Part shown: piece after piece, positions 49,640 to 62,637 of the stretch
How positions within the stretch are numbered: position 1 is the first letter of the stretch
How the letters are laid out: each line of letters begins with the position of its first letter
Assembly: GCA_036936605.1 (NCBI GenBank)
Contig: JAUPFV010000001.1
Location: 76,217,910-76,281,909 of the forward strand
Direction: 5' to 3'
DNA: 64,000 nucleotides
Source: Limnanthes douglasii subsp. nivea
Lineage: Eukaryota > Streptophyta > Magnoliopsida > Brassicales > Limnanthaceae
Notes under the pieces: model-generated
What the model saw: only the letters and a program-made list of their open reading frames with translations
Told to the model about the DNA's origin: nothing
Databases searched by the model: none
Made by a program: the position numbers and the translations under genes

Positions 49640-52460
49640 TTGGCGATTGGAAATGATGGAGGAAATGTCATGCCAAATAGGGTAGTGATCAGAGGAGTCA
49701 TTGAACTTGTAAATAACAAAAGGAGAGGAAGACACGCTAGTAGAGATGTAAGTACTAGAGCAACCAATAATTGGAGGGGACATGTATCATATGTCGACTC
49801 TAGATACACTAAGGTTCCAAGTGATACATATTATACCTAGCGGGTGTATTCTTTGATTGCTATTATAATATAAAAAAGGAAGCATATAGCGCATAATCCT
49901 ATAAATATTATTATCGTTAACTTAAGTTTTTAAAAGGCATATAAGAGTAATATATTTTAAGAAAATATATTCACTAACATTCTTTTTTTGGATAGTATCA
50001 TTAAGATCGCACACATTCTAAGATGAAATAATCATAATGAAAATGAGAGGGGAGTGTATATACTTATTTTACTGGTCTATGACCACGTTATCCTCGAGAT
50101 GCTCATAAACAACAGGAGTATGGAGGAGCGTCCTAGTCTGGATGAAGGGCGAGTTAAATTTGTTTGAAGCTTGATCAACATCTGGTAACTCCAACGGGAT
50201 TTAAGTGAAGGTTTTGATGTCATCTTGGGGCATGATGGCCTTGATATCAACGGAATGGCCATCAATTATTTCACCATCAAGACTCATCAACATGGGATTA
50301 TAGTTAGGTGATAGAGACGTATCACCATTATTGGAGAATACCGAAAAAGGTTGGTTGGTATTTTTGGTAGTTTTTTTACCATGTCTACAGAAAACATCCA
50401 ACAAGCTATCAGAATATGGAGAAACATGGATCATAATAATTGTCACAATAATGTGCACAAACGACTTACATTTGCTACACGTTAGAGGAAAACCTTAATA
50501 CTCGATACGCAGAGCCATGTACTTTTCCATAAAACTGATTCTCAATACCTTTGGGAACTCATTGGTATCATTCATAATAATGCAAATCCTGGCACAACTT
50601 GGGCAGACTCTATTTGCGGTATGAGTATCAACACAAATGGAAGTGCCAATGAAGCTTCCCATAATACTTAAGACCTTTTTCCAACCAAAGTTTGTTTGGG
50701 AGACCATGAAATTTAACCCAAAAAAGATGGACTTCATATGATCTTTCACAAAAAAATTCATGGGCTCTAATTTTTAAAGAAATAATTGGTGGTTGTTACA
50801 GAACCATGGGGCCATTTTGAGAACTTGGATGGAAGTGTCACTAGTAAAATAATAAAAAAAATAAACGTCATAGCTGGAGTAACCTTGAAATCCTGTAACT
50901 CATGAATTCTCTATATCATTTCAATGATAGGTTGAACGTGGTAAAAGGTCAAATTTTTACTAAGGAAGTACCCAAATAGGCATTTCACCCACTTGCTCTT
51001 ATCATCGTTGCTAACATCAGGTGAATTTTTTTTTACTCCATCTTCAATATGGAGGTATTAAACCTTTGCAACCATCATGGTTGATTTGATATCTTGTAGG
51101 GTAGCCACAACATTGGCCCAACTTTGCGAAGCTTGGATCGGTATGACATTGAATATTTTATGGTTGGAAGAATTTGTAAACATAATGATTGAAAGAGGAT
51201 CATGCACATTCACCAGAGGGGTGGATCACTCTAGAGCTTGTTGGGGCTTTGATGAGAGTGATATAGGGTGTTGAAAATAAGGCTTAAGAAGTTGTGTAAC
51301 CACGATTACCACTAGATCGGTTGATGATTCTACCATGGATGTTGCGACCTCCGAACGACTAAAGAAAAATGATCGATGAAGAGTTTCCATAGTGAAAGAA
51401 GGGGTCGTACAATGTGATACTGGGTGGTCGTTAAGATGGGTTATGAAGAAATTGTTGCTCAATTAAGGTTAAAATACTACAAGCATGATTAGGGATTATG
51501 TAGAATTGGGCTTGACTAAGGTGTATTGGATAAAAAAAATATGTTGAAATTATCCTCCTTATGGGTAGGATTAGGTAATAGAGTTGGCACGGTGGTAATG
51601 GCCCTTAAACCTATATTTTGTGCATGTAGCAACGGTAGTGCATGGGTAGTTGAGAACATGGTTAACATGGCGGTGACCTGAGTAGGGTTTATAATACCCT
51701 TGATTGACTCAGAAGAGTGACTATTAACAGTGTAAGAGAGATCTACATGCTCGATGGTGTTAGTGACCGAATAACTTCCAATGGTAGGACTGATACTCAG
51801 GACATTAATTATAAGGGTGTCCAAAGTGATCTTGTTGCAAGGAGAATCGATGAAGGCGGGAGGAAGGCTTCTTGATGTTACTACAATCATGTCTATGTGT
51901 AAGGCAATCATCTTACAAGACAATAATCGCATGAGAATATGGCCGTGAGACAATCTAACTTGGTGTTGGGCGTACCAAATTCGAACTCCGAATGATCTTT
52001 TTCCTCATCAAGTTGTGTGCAAGAATGGATAGACGAAAATGAAGGGAAAACAAGAATGTTTTCCATCAAACTACATGTTACATGAAACGAAGCGTGCAAG
52101 CTTGGTTTTGAGCTTCAAAATATGCTCGAAGACGGAGGGGAGCTTGAATGTACAGAGAAAGGGAGACCATGCATCGACATTGGGAAACTTGCTTTGACAT
52201 AAAATGTGTCGGAAAAGAAATATATAAAAATTGCAGAAGGTCTGGTTTCAAGAGATAGGAATGTGCCACATGAAGTTTGTGGAATATAAAGAGTCACAAT
52301 GAGAATGAACTCATCATTATGCATGTTAGTTTGCGAGCAAGCATTAAAGTGTGGGGTAACCTTTCCCAACGCTCTCGATTTCTTAGAGGAAGATTTTTTC
52401 CATTTTGACTTAGAAATCTTACGAGTATGGACTATATTGGGGAAGTAAATAAAGTTTCGG
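49640..52460 (-). mobile_element. Second LINE fragment (ORF1 and end of endonuclease)
   Basis: On the minus strand, 51050-50495 reads as the DUF4283 region of a LINE ORF1 (WVKCLFGYFLSKNLTFYHVQ, and FGLNFMVSQTNFGWKKVLSI with CPSCARICI). A degenerate knuckle (CSKCKSFVHI) and a polar tail follow. At about 49740-49650 the text KFNDSSDHYPIWHDISSII carries the SDH motif that closes the LINE endonuclease. The first part of the endonuclease and the whole RT are missing. Minus-strand frames upstream (51953-51516 and 52369-52078) may belong to the ORF1 leader but cannot be identified. Confidence 0.7.
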
Positions 52461-53461
52461 TGGAATACAAATGATGATTTTTTGTTAAAGTGAAGTTTTG
52501 AGTGAAAGAATAAGGTAAAAATCTATAATGTTAGACTTTTAAGAAAAGGTAGAGAGAGAAGGCTCTGTTATTCGGGGCAAGCTCTCACATGGTGCAAGAA
52601 ATTTGGTGAGTGCTGCGAAAAAATATCGAGAATAAAAAGGTTGTAATTAATCATTGCTAGGTTACCGTGTGCAATCTATGGAGTGATATTTTAAAAGTTT
52701 TAAACCATTGTCATGCTTATTTGATAAGCTTAGTAAATAGTGGAAATTTTTGGATAACTTATTTGTTGGTAAATTATTATCTAGTTTATCTAGGTTATAT
52801 ATACATTTTAAAGTATTCTTTGAGATCGATATATTTTAAAAAAATCAAAATAATTTTTTTAATAAAGATATATATATATATATATATATTTGTGTTTGCT
52901 ATAGAAAACAGCATGGCTCATCGCAACAAACATCATGAATCACCATGGTGAACAACAATTAGATTACCATTTTTTATGTGCAACGATCATCACCCATGGT
53001 GAGTCTAAGTCGTCATCACCAAGACAATATCCTTTGATTTCCAATAGGGAGCAACAAGTCAAGCTTATTTCCCTCAAGATGAACTATAAGTTACAAGACT
53101 TGAGCTCCTACATAAAAATTGTTGTGGTTGTTTTAAGTCGCAATAATGACCTATAATAATAGGTTTTATGTTACTCCATAAAAATTACGACGGTATGTTG
53201 GGCCAATCTTAGACACTTAGTATACTAATGCATGTAAAACATGAGTGCCATGTGTTGTTGCGACAAACACGTGTCCAACGGCTCTATATCTTACTACATA
53301 CGACAAAGTGTGCAACTCATTTTGTACTGCCAATCATCCATTCACCTTGAGTGTATTTCAAAACCCAACTACACTATTTTAAATATTATTTTTCAAATTC
53401 ATATAGATATAAATTTTCTAATTATTTCATTTAAAATTTGTAGACAAAATGGGAAGACATA
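52461..53461. other. AT-rich intergenic DNA with TA microsatellite
   Basis: A TA dinucleotide run lies at about 52867-52889. No gene is evident on either strand. Confidence 0.6.
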
Positions 53462-54157
53462 AAAATATTACAAAAATATTAGAGATATATAGTTATTTAC
53501 ACCATAATAAAAATCAGCATAATTTATTACTCTACAATAAGTATTATGAAAAAGTGACATTTCAAGCTAATGAATAAAGATAAAAGATAAACAAGTATAT
53601 TACACAAAAAGTATTAACCAAAATTTTATTGATCACTGCCAAAAATCCATATAATCTAATAGAGAAGCTAAAATCCAGTAAGATACAAAGGAGTAAATTT
53701 GTATTTTGATATTTTGATATCTATGTAATCTAGTTGAATTCTCTAAGTTGTCACAATTGGTAACTACAAATATAGAGAGACAAAAGAAATCTACCCAAAT
53801 AAGGTGTAAAAATATTACAAAAATATTAGAGATATATAGTTATTTACACCATAATAAAAATCAGCATAATTTATTACTCTACAATAAGTATTATGAAAAA
53901 GTGACATTTCAAGCTAATGAATAAAGATAAAAGATAAACAAGTATATTACACAAAAAGTATTAACCAAAATTTTATTGATCACTGCCAAAAATCCATATA
54001 ATCTAATAGAGAAGCTAAAATCCAGTAAGATACAAAGGAGTAAATTTGTATTTTGATATTTTGATATCTATGTAATCTAGTTGAATTCTCTAAGTTGTCA
54101 CAATTGGTAACTACAAATATAGAGAGACAAAAGAAATCTACCCAAATAAGGTGTAAA
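53462..54157 (+). repeat. Perfect 347-bp tandem duplication
   Basis: The block starting AATATTACAAAAATATTAGA at about 53464 recurs 347 bp later and runs to about 54157. I found no mismatch between the copies by eye. The block is AT-rich and non-coding. Confidence 0.93.
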
Positions 54158-54369
54158 TTAGTTTTGCCACATATTTCGTCGAGCACAATATGTAAGCTAT
54201 TTGCTTGTAGTTTGAATCTGGTTTTAGAACAATGAATGGTTATACTTTTATGATTATGTTTCTTTTTTACTATTGAAGTCTATAAGAATATTCGGAGGAC
54301 TAAAAAATATTACTCATGTATCGGAACCTAAAACATAGTTACAAGAATTATGAAAGTAAAAATAAATAC

Positions 54370-54846
54370 TTACAATGCTCTTTGCATGTCCGTTTTTAAT
54401 GTTATAGAACTTTTTTCCCAAAGACATCCATATATTAGCATATTCGCAGTGTCAGTTTTCAATAAGGCTCGTTTGGGATCATCCATGCTCTTCTGAGCAC
54501 TAAATTTCGCTTCTGAAGTAATTGTTATAGTGGGGATGTATAGTATATCATTAGCCATGATATTAATGATAAGATATTTTAGAAGATTAACTAACCACCG
54601 CTAGAAAACATTAAATTTACCTCCATCTTCGAGTACGTCGAAAGACTTCTCATTAAAATAGTACTCAAAATAAGGCTTAGAACTATTGGATTCATCAATA
54701 GAACCAAAAAATGCAAAGTAAAATCTCTTCATCAACTCATAATAATTACTAGCTCCACCAACATTGTTATTTATTTCGATATGAGCATCTATTTTATGGT
54801 ATGTTTCTTGATAAATTTGAAACAAATTATCCTTCTGGCTTGACAA
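54370..54846 (-). pseudogene. hAT transposase C-terminal remnant
   Basis: Two adjacent minus-strand frames read KSFDVLEDGGKFNVF, a stop, then RWLVNLLKYLIINIMANDIL and YIPTITITSEAKFSAQKSMD. This is the characteristic hAT dimerisation region (W-W-...-Y-P-x-L-S-x-M-A-R-D-x-L-x-I-P-x-S-x-x-A-S-E-x-x-F-S in intact members). One or more stops interrupt it, and upstream domains are not visible. Confidence 0.8.
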
Positions 54847-55071
54847 AAACGCTTATCTACGTTCAGCTTTATTAAAATCAATATACAAGAACTTGTTGAC
54901 CCACTAAATGAATACCATATTATACCTTTGGAAATAAAGTCTATTACTTCATAATTAAGTTTAGGATATTCACTATAAATATCTACACAATGCATAAAAA
55001 AAATTAACAGAACAATGTTTAGGTTTCATACATTTATATTGTGCTAAGGATATAATTTAATTGAACACAAC

Positions 55072-55216
55072 GGATGAAATACTTTCTTGCGTACCTCTGG
55101 TTTCTCAAGAACTTTGGGTCCATTCCTATGGTTGAAGTGTTTCTCTTCCTCTTAGGTTTCTTGGTTCGATTACGATAAGCCTTGCGGGACTGATTGTGAG
55201 CGCTATGAAGATGACG
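55072..55216 (-). pseudogene. RPL29: Processed pseudogene of ribosomal protein L29 (60S)
   Basis: Minus-strand translation gives [20 protein letters not shown] and then [16 protein letters not shown], nearly the whole of eukaryotic RPL29 (about 60 aa), uninterrupted and without introns. The expected N-terminal MAKSKNHT is degraded and the C-terminus diverges after ARK. Lack of introns and a transposon-rich setting suggest a retrocopy. Confidence 0.85.
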
Positions 55217-57211
55217 TATGAAGAACTTTTAAAGATTGAAGACAACTTGATGATTTCTTCACACATATCATTTGAAGATGCTATTTTCACAAAGGCTCAT
55301 GCAACAATGCGATTTTATTTTCTTTGTGACAGGCTCTCAATTTTTATAATTGTTGCATCGTTAGTTTGAGAGAGGCTGTTAGAGATATTAGGCTCAAGCT
55401 TATCAGCTCATATTTATCTATAAATAAGATTCTACACTCTATGTAATAGATACGCTTTCTAAATAATAAGATGTCTTAACCGCTTCTTAGGATCTTCTTC
55501 TTATTTTTCTCCCTCTTTGTTTATTTTCTTCTTCTCTTTTTTCTATCTCTTCGTTTATTTACATGAAGAACATCAATTGATTATTTTATGTATCACCGTT
55601 ACTCGCGGGTCTTAAAAACTAAAAACTTTTTTATCTAATTTCTCTAATTCCTTTTAGCATTGTTTATAATTATTTTACTAAAATTATGAATTTCAAAAGT
55701 AAATGTGACAATTCACCACAAAATTAAACTACATTTTTTGAATAAGCTAACTCGCTTTTATAAGATGTAAGATGGAGTCAAAATACAAAATTCAACACTT
55801 CTATTGGATAAAAGTGTAAGCACAATACCTTGTTAAATGATATGCCTAAAAAAAATATAACATCGCATATTATATATTAACACGAATATATATGAGATTC
55901 AAATATAAACAATAATCAACTCCTAGTATTATTGAATATATTTTATTATAAAATCAGACAAAATCTAAAAATAACATTATTATATGAATAATACATAAAC
56001 CCGAAAAGAATAGTCGAATTCGCTACTAAAAGATCACAGATCCAACCAATATGCAAATGCTTTTTTTAGTTACTGTTTTTACAACGAAAAAGTGTTCAGT
56101 ATCGTCAAGACATAGTGATTATCATCTAATTATTATCCAACACATCAAATAGTTGACTAATACATTATTTTCTTCTTCGTCCCCACGGGTTAGCGTCGAA
56201 TAAATCAAAGAATTTATTTAGTAAATAACCAAACATCTTATTTCATATTTACACATTTTATGCACATCCCAATTCTAAATTTAAAATAATAAATTTAGTT
56301 GATATAATTCCAAACTATTAGTGCCAAAATAATTTGAAAAGCCTTAAACTTGAATTCATTTTTAAAACACGTTTTTCTATGTAAAGTTAAGCAAATAGCT
56401 TCCGCTCCAAAAACAAAAAGTGTCCTAAAAATGATGGTAAAGCAGAATTAGGGTAAGTATCATATGAAAATCTTAGATGTTATAACTTATAAAAATGGTT
56501 GTACCAGTTATATAGATTCCCATATATTAATTCACGAGAACAAACGTTAGTTTAAAATTGATACAAAAACGTGTGTATGCATGCACAATTGCACCGATAA
56601 ATTTACACTGGTGAAAGAAAAACAGAGAGAAGGGAGGAAGGATCATGCGGCATGGAGGCCAGAGATACCGATAGCTACGACGATTCTAATGGGGCAGAAA
56701 ATATAGACGATTCTAATGGGGCATAAAATATAGGTCTGCGAGCTAGGTTTGTTAGAGACCCATTTGAAAGAATAATGAGTTAGGTCAGTTAGATAGATTC
56801 GAGAGTTACTTGGATTTAGTTTTGTATATTCTAGGAAGAAAACATAAATCGGGGTTTTACTATTTCTGTTGGTCCATACTGATAATCCGAACAAGGTTCA
56901 AAACTTGGCTCGGTTCGTGAACAATCTGATAACATTATTCAATCGGTTTTATGAAAGCTGGTTGGTGAACAACCTTATCAAACCGGTCTCATGAACAAAT
57001 CTAAATGTTAAAATATAACAGCAAAATAATTAGAGAGGCCTTAAAATATCTAAGCTCAAATTTATTTTTAAAACACACTACAAGAGTTGTACCTAAACAT
57101 CCTTTTAAAATATTATGGTAGAACGTATTTAGTTGAATTATTTGAGTTCTTTATAACATTCTTAGATGTTACAAGAAGAGCTTCAGTAGCTCCACTGATC
57201 AAACGACTTCC
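55217..57211. other. AT-rich intergenic DNA
   Basis: No supported gene. A 27-bp tandem pair (GACGATTCTAATGGGGCA...) lies at about 56678-56731. The minus-strand frame at 56894-56643 overlaps it and has no recognisable domain. Confidence 0.6.
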
Positions 57212-58446
57212 AGTTTCAATAGAAACTCTATAAAATAATACATTTAGCACTACCAAAATTTATCAATTAAAAGAGTTATTAAATAATCGATAAAGTAATA
57301 ATTAATAATTTATATATTAATTAATATTTTATTAATTTATAGTAAAATATTTAGTTTACAAACACCTTTGAAGCTTCCACTTAATTATTGTAAACTATAC
57401 AATGCAATGTATATCAAATGAAGGGCCTAATTTGAAAGAAACCTTCAATCTTCCACCTTATTATGATTCTTGTGTTCAATTTATCACTTTATGAACATTA
57501 AAAATATTTTCTATATAAATACAAGATCAAAATAGATTAACACAAACAAATCATACAAACAACATTGCTTCCCATCTTAATGGTGCGAAAAAAAACAACA
57601 ATGACAGACGAGATTTGAAGAGCATTATGCAAGCACAACAAAGATAATCCAAGTCTCACTCAAAAGTAATTGTAAGAATGGGTTCATAGTAACTATGGTT
57701 TGAAGGTGAGTCAAGCGACAATATCGAAAATACAATTAAGCGCTCTTTAGAGCATCTCTCACTTGCTCCCGAAAGAGGCGATGTTAAGCGACACAAACCG
57801 GCAAAATTTCCTGACCTAGAAAAATCTCTCTCTGAATGGATTCTTCAATATCAAGAACATGTGAATATGACAGGTGAACTAATCACCGAGAAGGCGAAAA
57901 AGCTCATGAAAGATATATATCTAGTGGATACTCCAGACTTTACTTTTTCTATTGGTTGGCTTGGAATGTTCAAAGCAAGATATGGAACTAAAAATTTGCG
58001 GCGTTTCGGAAAGAGTGGATCTGTTGAAATGGAGGGCATGGAGGACAAATTAAAATCGATAAGAGACAAAATTGATCAGTTTGAAATGAAAGACATCTTT
58101 AATATCGATGCAGAAGATGATGAAAGTTTCTACAATGGAGCCCCTTTCGCGAAACAAAGCTATTAAAGCACCAATCACATTAAACAATTTCTTGTTGAAC
58201 TACGAGAAAACAACACCAGAAGTTCTTACCATGTTAAGGAAAATTAGAGACGAGATTCAAGGAGAAATTGATTTCAACAAAAAACAAAAGGCAATTGAGT
58301 CATTTTTGAAAAAACCTTCATAAACCATTCATATAATATGCTATATATAAGGAATTATTAATTTATATTTTATATGAATCTAAAGAAATTATCAAAATAT
58401 TATCTTAGAGAGTTTATTAAATAATCGAGTATTAATTTATCGACTG
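57212..58446 (+). mobile_element. pogo/Lemi1-like element, internally deleted
   Basis: The left end contains CAGT and ATAGAAACTCTATAAAATAA, close to Emigrant/Lemi1 termini. The right end has an inverted counterpart (TATTAATTTATCGACTG at about 58430-58446). Between them is a transposase gene reduced to its two ends. Several stretches inside (TTATTAAATAATCGA at about 57270 and 58410) are shared by both subterminal regions. Boundaries are approximate because the left terminus has an insertion. Confidence 0.65.
57580..58323 (+). pseudogene. Tigger/pogo (CENP-B-like) transposase, truncated
   Basis: From ATG 57580, broken frames give an N-terminal CENP-B-type helix-turn-helix (NYGLKVSQATISKI). The frame 57861-58166 gives the HTH_CENPB domain (GELITEKAKKLMKDIYLVDT, FSIGWLGMFKARYGTKNLRR). 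KDIFNID marks the first catalytic aspartate, after which the DDE core is deleted. The C-terminus resumes in another frame (ITLNNFLLNYEKTTPEVLTM to a stop at 58321). Only DNA-binding parts remain. Confidence 0.8.
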
Positions 58447-59061
58447 TCTTAACTGTCAAATTAACATTAGTTTAAACTCGATAAAAAAGATGAACACATG
58501 TATTGACAAAATTGTATCGGTGAAAGAGAGTAAAAAAAGAACCCATAGCTATGGCTATTCTGATGGGGGAAGAACGTAGGTATGGAATTTGTATTTGCTA
58601 TAATTGAGACTGTGGAGAGAATAATCAATCCGGTAGATTATTAGTTACATAAACTGGATTCTTAACTTTCGACCCGATCAAAACTCGGTCAAATTCTATC
58701 GGATCTGTCTCAGACAGACCCGGACATATTACCGGATCAGTTGCCCCAATAACAACCTTTACCTCAGAGGTAAGGGAGTAAAAGGATTGCAGCTTTAAAA
58801 TTAAAAGAGAGAAACTGAAATATGTTCACAAGAGGGGCACAACAGGTACATCAGTTCTATCTCTAAGAAGTTTATCAACTTTAACCGGAAAAGAAAAACT
58901 GCAAGTGATATCTAAATTTCTTATGTTATGATAACAAAATTTCTCGCATGCACCGCTATTATTCATCAGTATAAGAAATTTAATTGTTCTTTCAGCTTCT
59001 TAAATAACGACATTTAAAAATTACAACAAAACAGCTGTATAACAAACACTCCGATTTTAAC
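58447..59061. other. Intergenic DNA and IGPS 3' UTR
   Basis: The right part is the 3' UTR of the minus-strand IGPS gene. No other gene is evident. Confidence 0.6.
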
Positions 59062-62000
59062 TTATATAGAAATATCTTTGCCAAACAGTCCACGTATTCC
59101 CATCCCAGGGTCACTTTGTTTCACAAGAGACTCTCCAACTAATACCTGCAAATAAATATAAAAGTTATTAACCAGCACAGCATTTCAAGTTGACTGTATT
59201 TAACTTGCATCGAAATCTACATAATAAACAAAAGAATTATCATGAACAATGGACTTAAAATTAATTCACCTATCACTAAATCACCTAACGGACTATTATT
59301 ACTTTTATATGTTGTGGTGCTTTGACATTAGTAAGTGTTTAAAATTAACCTCTACAGGAGCTGAAATCAATACATAGATGAATAGAAACAGTGGAGTATT
59401 GTGACCACAAGTTTCAATCGGAAAGTCATATGATAAAATAAATCCCAGGTGTTAGTTTCACAAAAAAACAGTAGTATACACAAAGTATTTTGTACAAGGT
59501 GCATAATTCACATATCAAGCAGTTTATGGCGGCACGTAATCATCAGTTTTAGTTCAAAAGTATGAGTCCAAAGTAGAATGTACCGCTCTAACACCAGCTT
59601 CTTGAACAAATGCAATGTCTTCGGGAGTGAATAGTCCAGATTCCCCAACAACCTAATAAAATACAAAAAGATAAGTAAAAAAAATAAGTCATTTCAAAGG
59701 TCTGTAAATGTTCATCTAACATTCTACAGATAAGCAAATGAACTGCTCACTAGTATGTCTCTTTCGCGGATCAATTTGCCACGCTCCCCTTCGAGTAGCA
59801 CCTTTGTATTATTGATATCAAGCTCAAATGTTTCTGGGGTAAACAAAAGTAAGATCGGTGATACTTGTACTCAAGTATAAAGCATTTTTGCGTTTTTATT
59901 GAATGGAAAGCTAACAAAAGGCATAGGATTATTCCTATAAGACAGTCTAGCTTACCAAGGTCTCTGTTATTGATTCCTATTAAGTCAATCCCCTCTATTC
60001 CAAGAACACGATCCATTTCTCTTTCATTATGTACCTAAAGATAAAAAAAAAAAAAAAAAAAAGAGCAGTACAAAGAAAGCCTTTAGGCCTACACAATTGG
60101 CTATAGCATTTACATCTTTTGCAGAATCAAGAACTATTGAAAAGATACAAACATGCAATTTAACATCTTAGATAAGCAATAGAGGAAAAGGGAAATGGTC
60201 ACGATGTACAAAATAAGTTAAGAATGCCTATTCAAAATTGAAAATATGCTTTGACCCTAAATACATATGAAAGCTTAAGTACACGTTGGCTGACAAACTA
60301 TTCTCTTTTAAGAGCAACTAGTAGCAGGACGACCTACGACTAAATAGAAATACATTGTAAATTGAACAGCAACGGAGGTTATAAATTCAGCCATGATAAA
60401 CAATAATGTCCTCCTAATTGATAGAATAAAAGGCTAGCAGATAAACTCAAGAGAAGAAATGATTACTTGGGGCAGAAAAGGTTCAAACCTCAACAAGAAC
60501 GGCCAAACCAAGCTTCTTGCAAATCTTTGTCATGTATTTGATATCAAGATCTGGCAAAACAGCAGCAATTAGTAATATTGCATCTGCGCCTTTAACTCGA
60601 GCATTGTAGATCTGCCATGCTTCAACAATGAATTCTTTGCATAGTAGAGGGCACTGCAGTTTGCAACAGTCAGAATTATGTGTTATTCAGATCACTATCA
60701 TAAGGCATTACATAAACAACTTCACATATTAGGAACCAATGAAGCAGACCTGTACACCAGCTTTCCTTATTGCTTCCAGATTCTCAAAGCTTCCCTATTG
60801 AAAAATAAAAAACAGGATGTGGGAAAATAGGTTTAGTTTTACTGACCTAAAGTCCACCGAAAAGCAAAGAATTGATGATCCTTAAGCAGAAGATCTAAAG
60901 CTACTTGATATATGTACCTGAAAGAATTTCTGGTCGGTCAACACACTGAGACAAGCTGCTCCACCTTTCTCGTATGCTTTGGCAATTTCAACCTGTCATT
61001 AGATAGCCTTAGATAGAGGAGAAGTAATCTTTGAGTATCCACTAGATAGCCTTTGATGCAAGTGCTACTGAATTGAAACACATTCCCTTACCGGGTCAAA
61101 GTCCTCTCTTATTACTCCTCTACTCGGAGAAGCCTTCTTCACTTCAGCAATCAGACCAGGAAACCCAGTTCTCTGATAGGCTGCCTTAAGAGCACCAACA
61201 AAGTCCTTGGTGGGTGGAAGATTTTGCAGTTCTTTGCTCAGCTTATACAGAGGCTTTTTCTCCTTCATCTGAGAAGTAACAGCAATCAATAAGTAGAATC
61301 AAGTCACATAAATTCGGTAGAACTCAAACAAAATGGTATAAAAAGACCGTTTACTTGTGCAACTTCAGTGTCCTTGTGCCATATGATCTGTTCTAGTATG
61401 TTGCGAGGAGTATTTCCCTCATTCTGCAACCTAAACTCAAAGGGTCCTACGTAATGCAGAGGAGGCCCTGTTGGAGGCCTTCTCCTTATTCTTATACCTT
61501 GAGCCTCAGCTACTTCGTTATGAAACATCCCCACTTCCCACTCCTTGATCTTAATAACAGTATCTTTATCTTCAGGTGGAGATACAATAGGTGACCCATC
61601 CTTAATATCGGACTGCCAAGAGATTAAAAATATATCACTTAGATCCAAAAACACTGATCGTATTGAATTCGAAAGACAAAACACTCAAAAACCACTTAGA
61701 TATCCAAAATAAAATCAACCTCACACGAGATCCAATGAATTCTTATTATCAAAACACACAAAGCAGCATATAAACGGCCAGTTTTTTCTATCCTCCTCAC
61801 ATTTCATCACCTCATGGAAACGTTCGACACAGTCGTATTTCAATTCAATACTAAGCATTCAAGGACCAACTTGTTTCTTTTCCAGAAAATTCAACTTCAC
61901 AAAAACATAACAAAGTCTTCTTGTTATGAATACATGTAACAAAGTGCTTTATCGCTCTCAAATTACACAATAATGCAAAATATAAAGTCGAAAGTTAGAA

Positions 62001-62209
62001 CAAGAACTCAAAGTTGTTGAGCAGATAGAAAAGAAGAAAAGAGATGTAACTTGTTGAGCTCGAATCGGAGAGAAAGACGAGGCATTACGTCTGTTAATGT
62101 CCATCGGAGACCGCCGGGCGGAGAAATGAGTAATACGATTGTGACTCGATGGAATCACCGGAGCTGAAATTCTAGGGCTTGCTCTTTGCGTAGACATCAA
62201 TCCCTCCAT
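59062..62209 (-). CDS. IGPS: Indole-3-glycerol-phosphate synthase, plastid, 10 exons
   Basis: It converts carboxyphenylamino-deoxyribulose phosphate to indole-3-glycerol phosphate in tryptophan biosynthesis. Exons on the minus strand are 62209-62051, 61612-61355, 61268-61092, 60992-60918, 60794-60750, 60653-60489, 60034-59956, 59833-59751, 59652-59584 and 59145-59062. The total is 1194 nt and 397 aa with GT-AG junctions. The first about 50 residues are serine/arginine-rich and low in acids, a plastid transit peptide. The TIM-barrel enzyme shows [10 protein letters not shown] (Glu181, Lys183), CKEFIV (Lys244), VLVEVHNE (Glu293), GINNRDL (Asn315) and VVGESG, the known catalytic and phosphate-binding sites. 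An A-rich run (about 60041-60063) lies in an intron. Confidence 0.97.
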
Positions 62210-62445
62210 TTTCGGTGAAACCTCAACGCCAGTTTCTTCAGTGAGGCTTTGCTCGATGATTGGTTAAGAATTAGGATTTTATATAGGGAATTCGTGTCTT
62301 ATACTAGACCTGGATATATAGGGTCACACCTACTAGTACTGGCTTTTACTTGCTATATCTGTTTTTCAGTCTGTATTGTATACTTCATTTCGCAAAGTAG
62401 TGATAAAAAAGCCAAATTTACTAATAACCTATGTATTTTTGTTTT
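62210..62445. promoter_or_regulatory. IGPS promoter and leader region
   Basis: A short stretch between the IGPS start codon and the start of the next transposon. A pyrimidine-rich leader on the minus strand is plausible. No defined box was identified. Confidence 0.4.
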
Positions 62446-62637
62446 GGGATAGGCTATATTGGTATCTCATTTGGCTATATTGAGAGACCCCAAAATCAGA
62501 TTTTTTTTTTTCTTCAATGTAAAATGTCTATTTTATCTTTTATTTATAAGACCAACTTTGTAAAAAAAAAACTAAGTTTCTTCTATTTCTCCTTTAAGCT
62601 TTCTATCTCTAAAATTACTAAAAACTCTAGAAAAACC

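Noticed and set aside
49640..49840. 66-aa plus-strand open frame with Gly/Arg-rich text
   Set aside because: The minus strand here encodes the SDH-containing end of a LINE endonuclease, so the plus frame is its shadow.
57851..58069. Minus-strand open frame over the pogo transposase
   Set aside because: It is the antisense shadow of the HTH_CENPB coding sequence.
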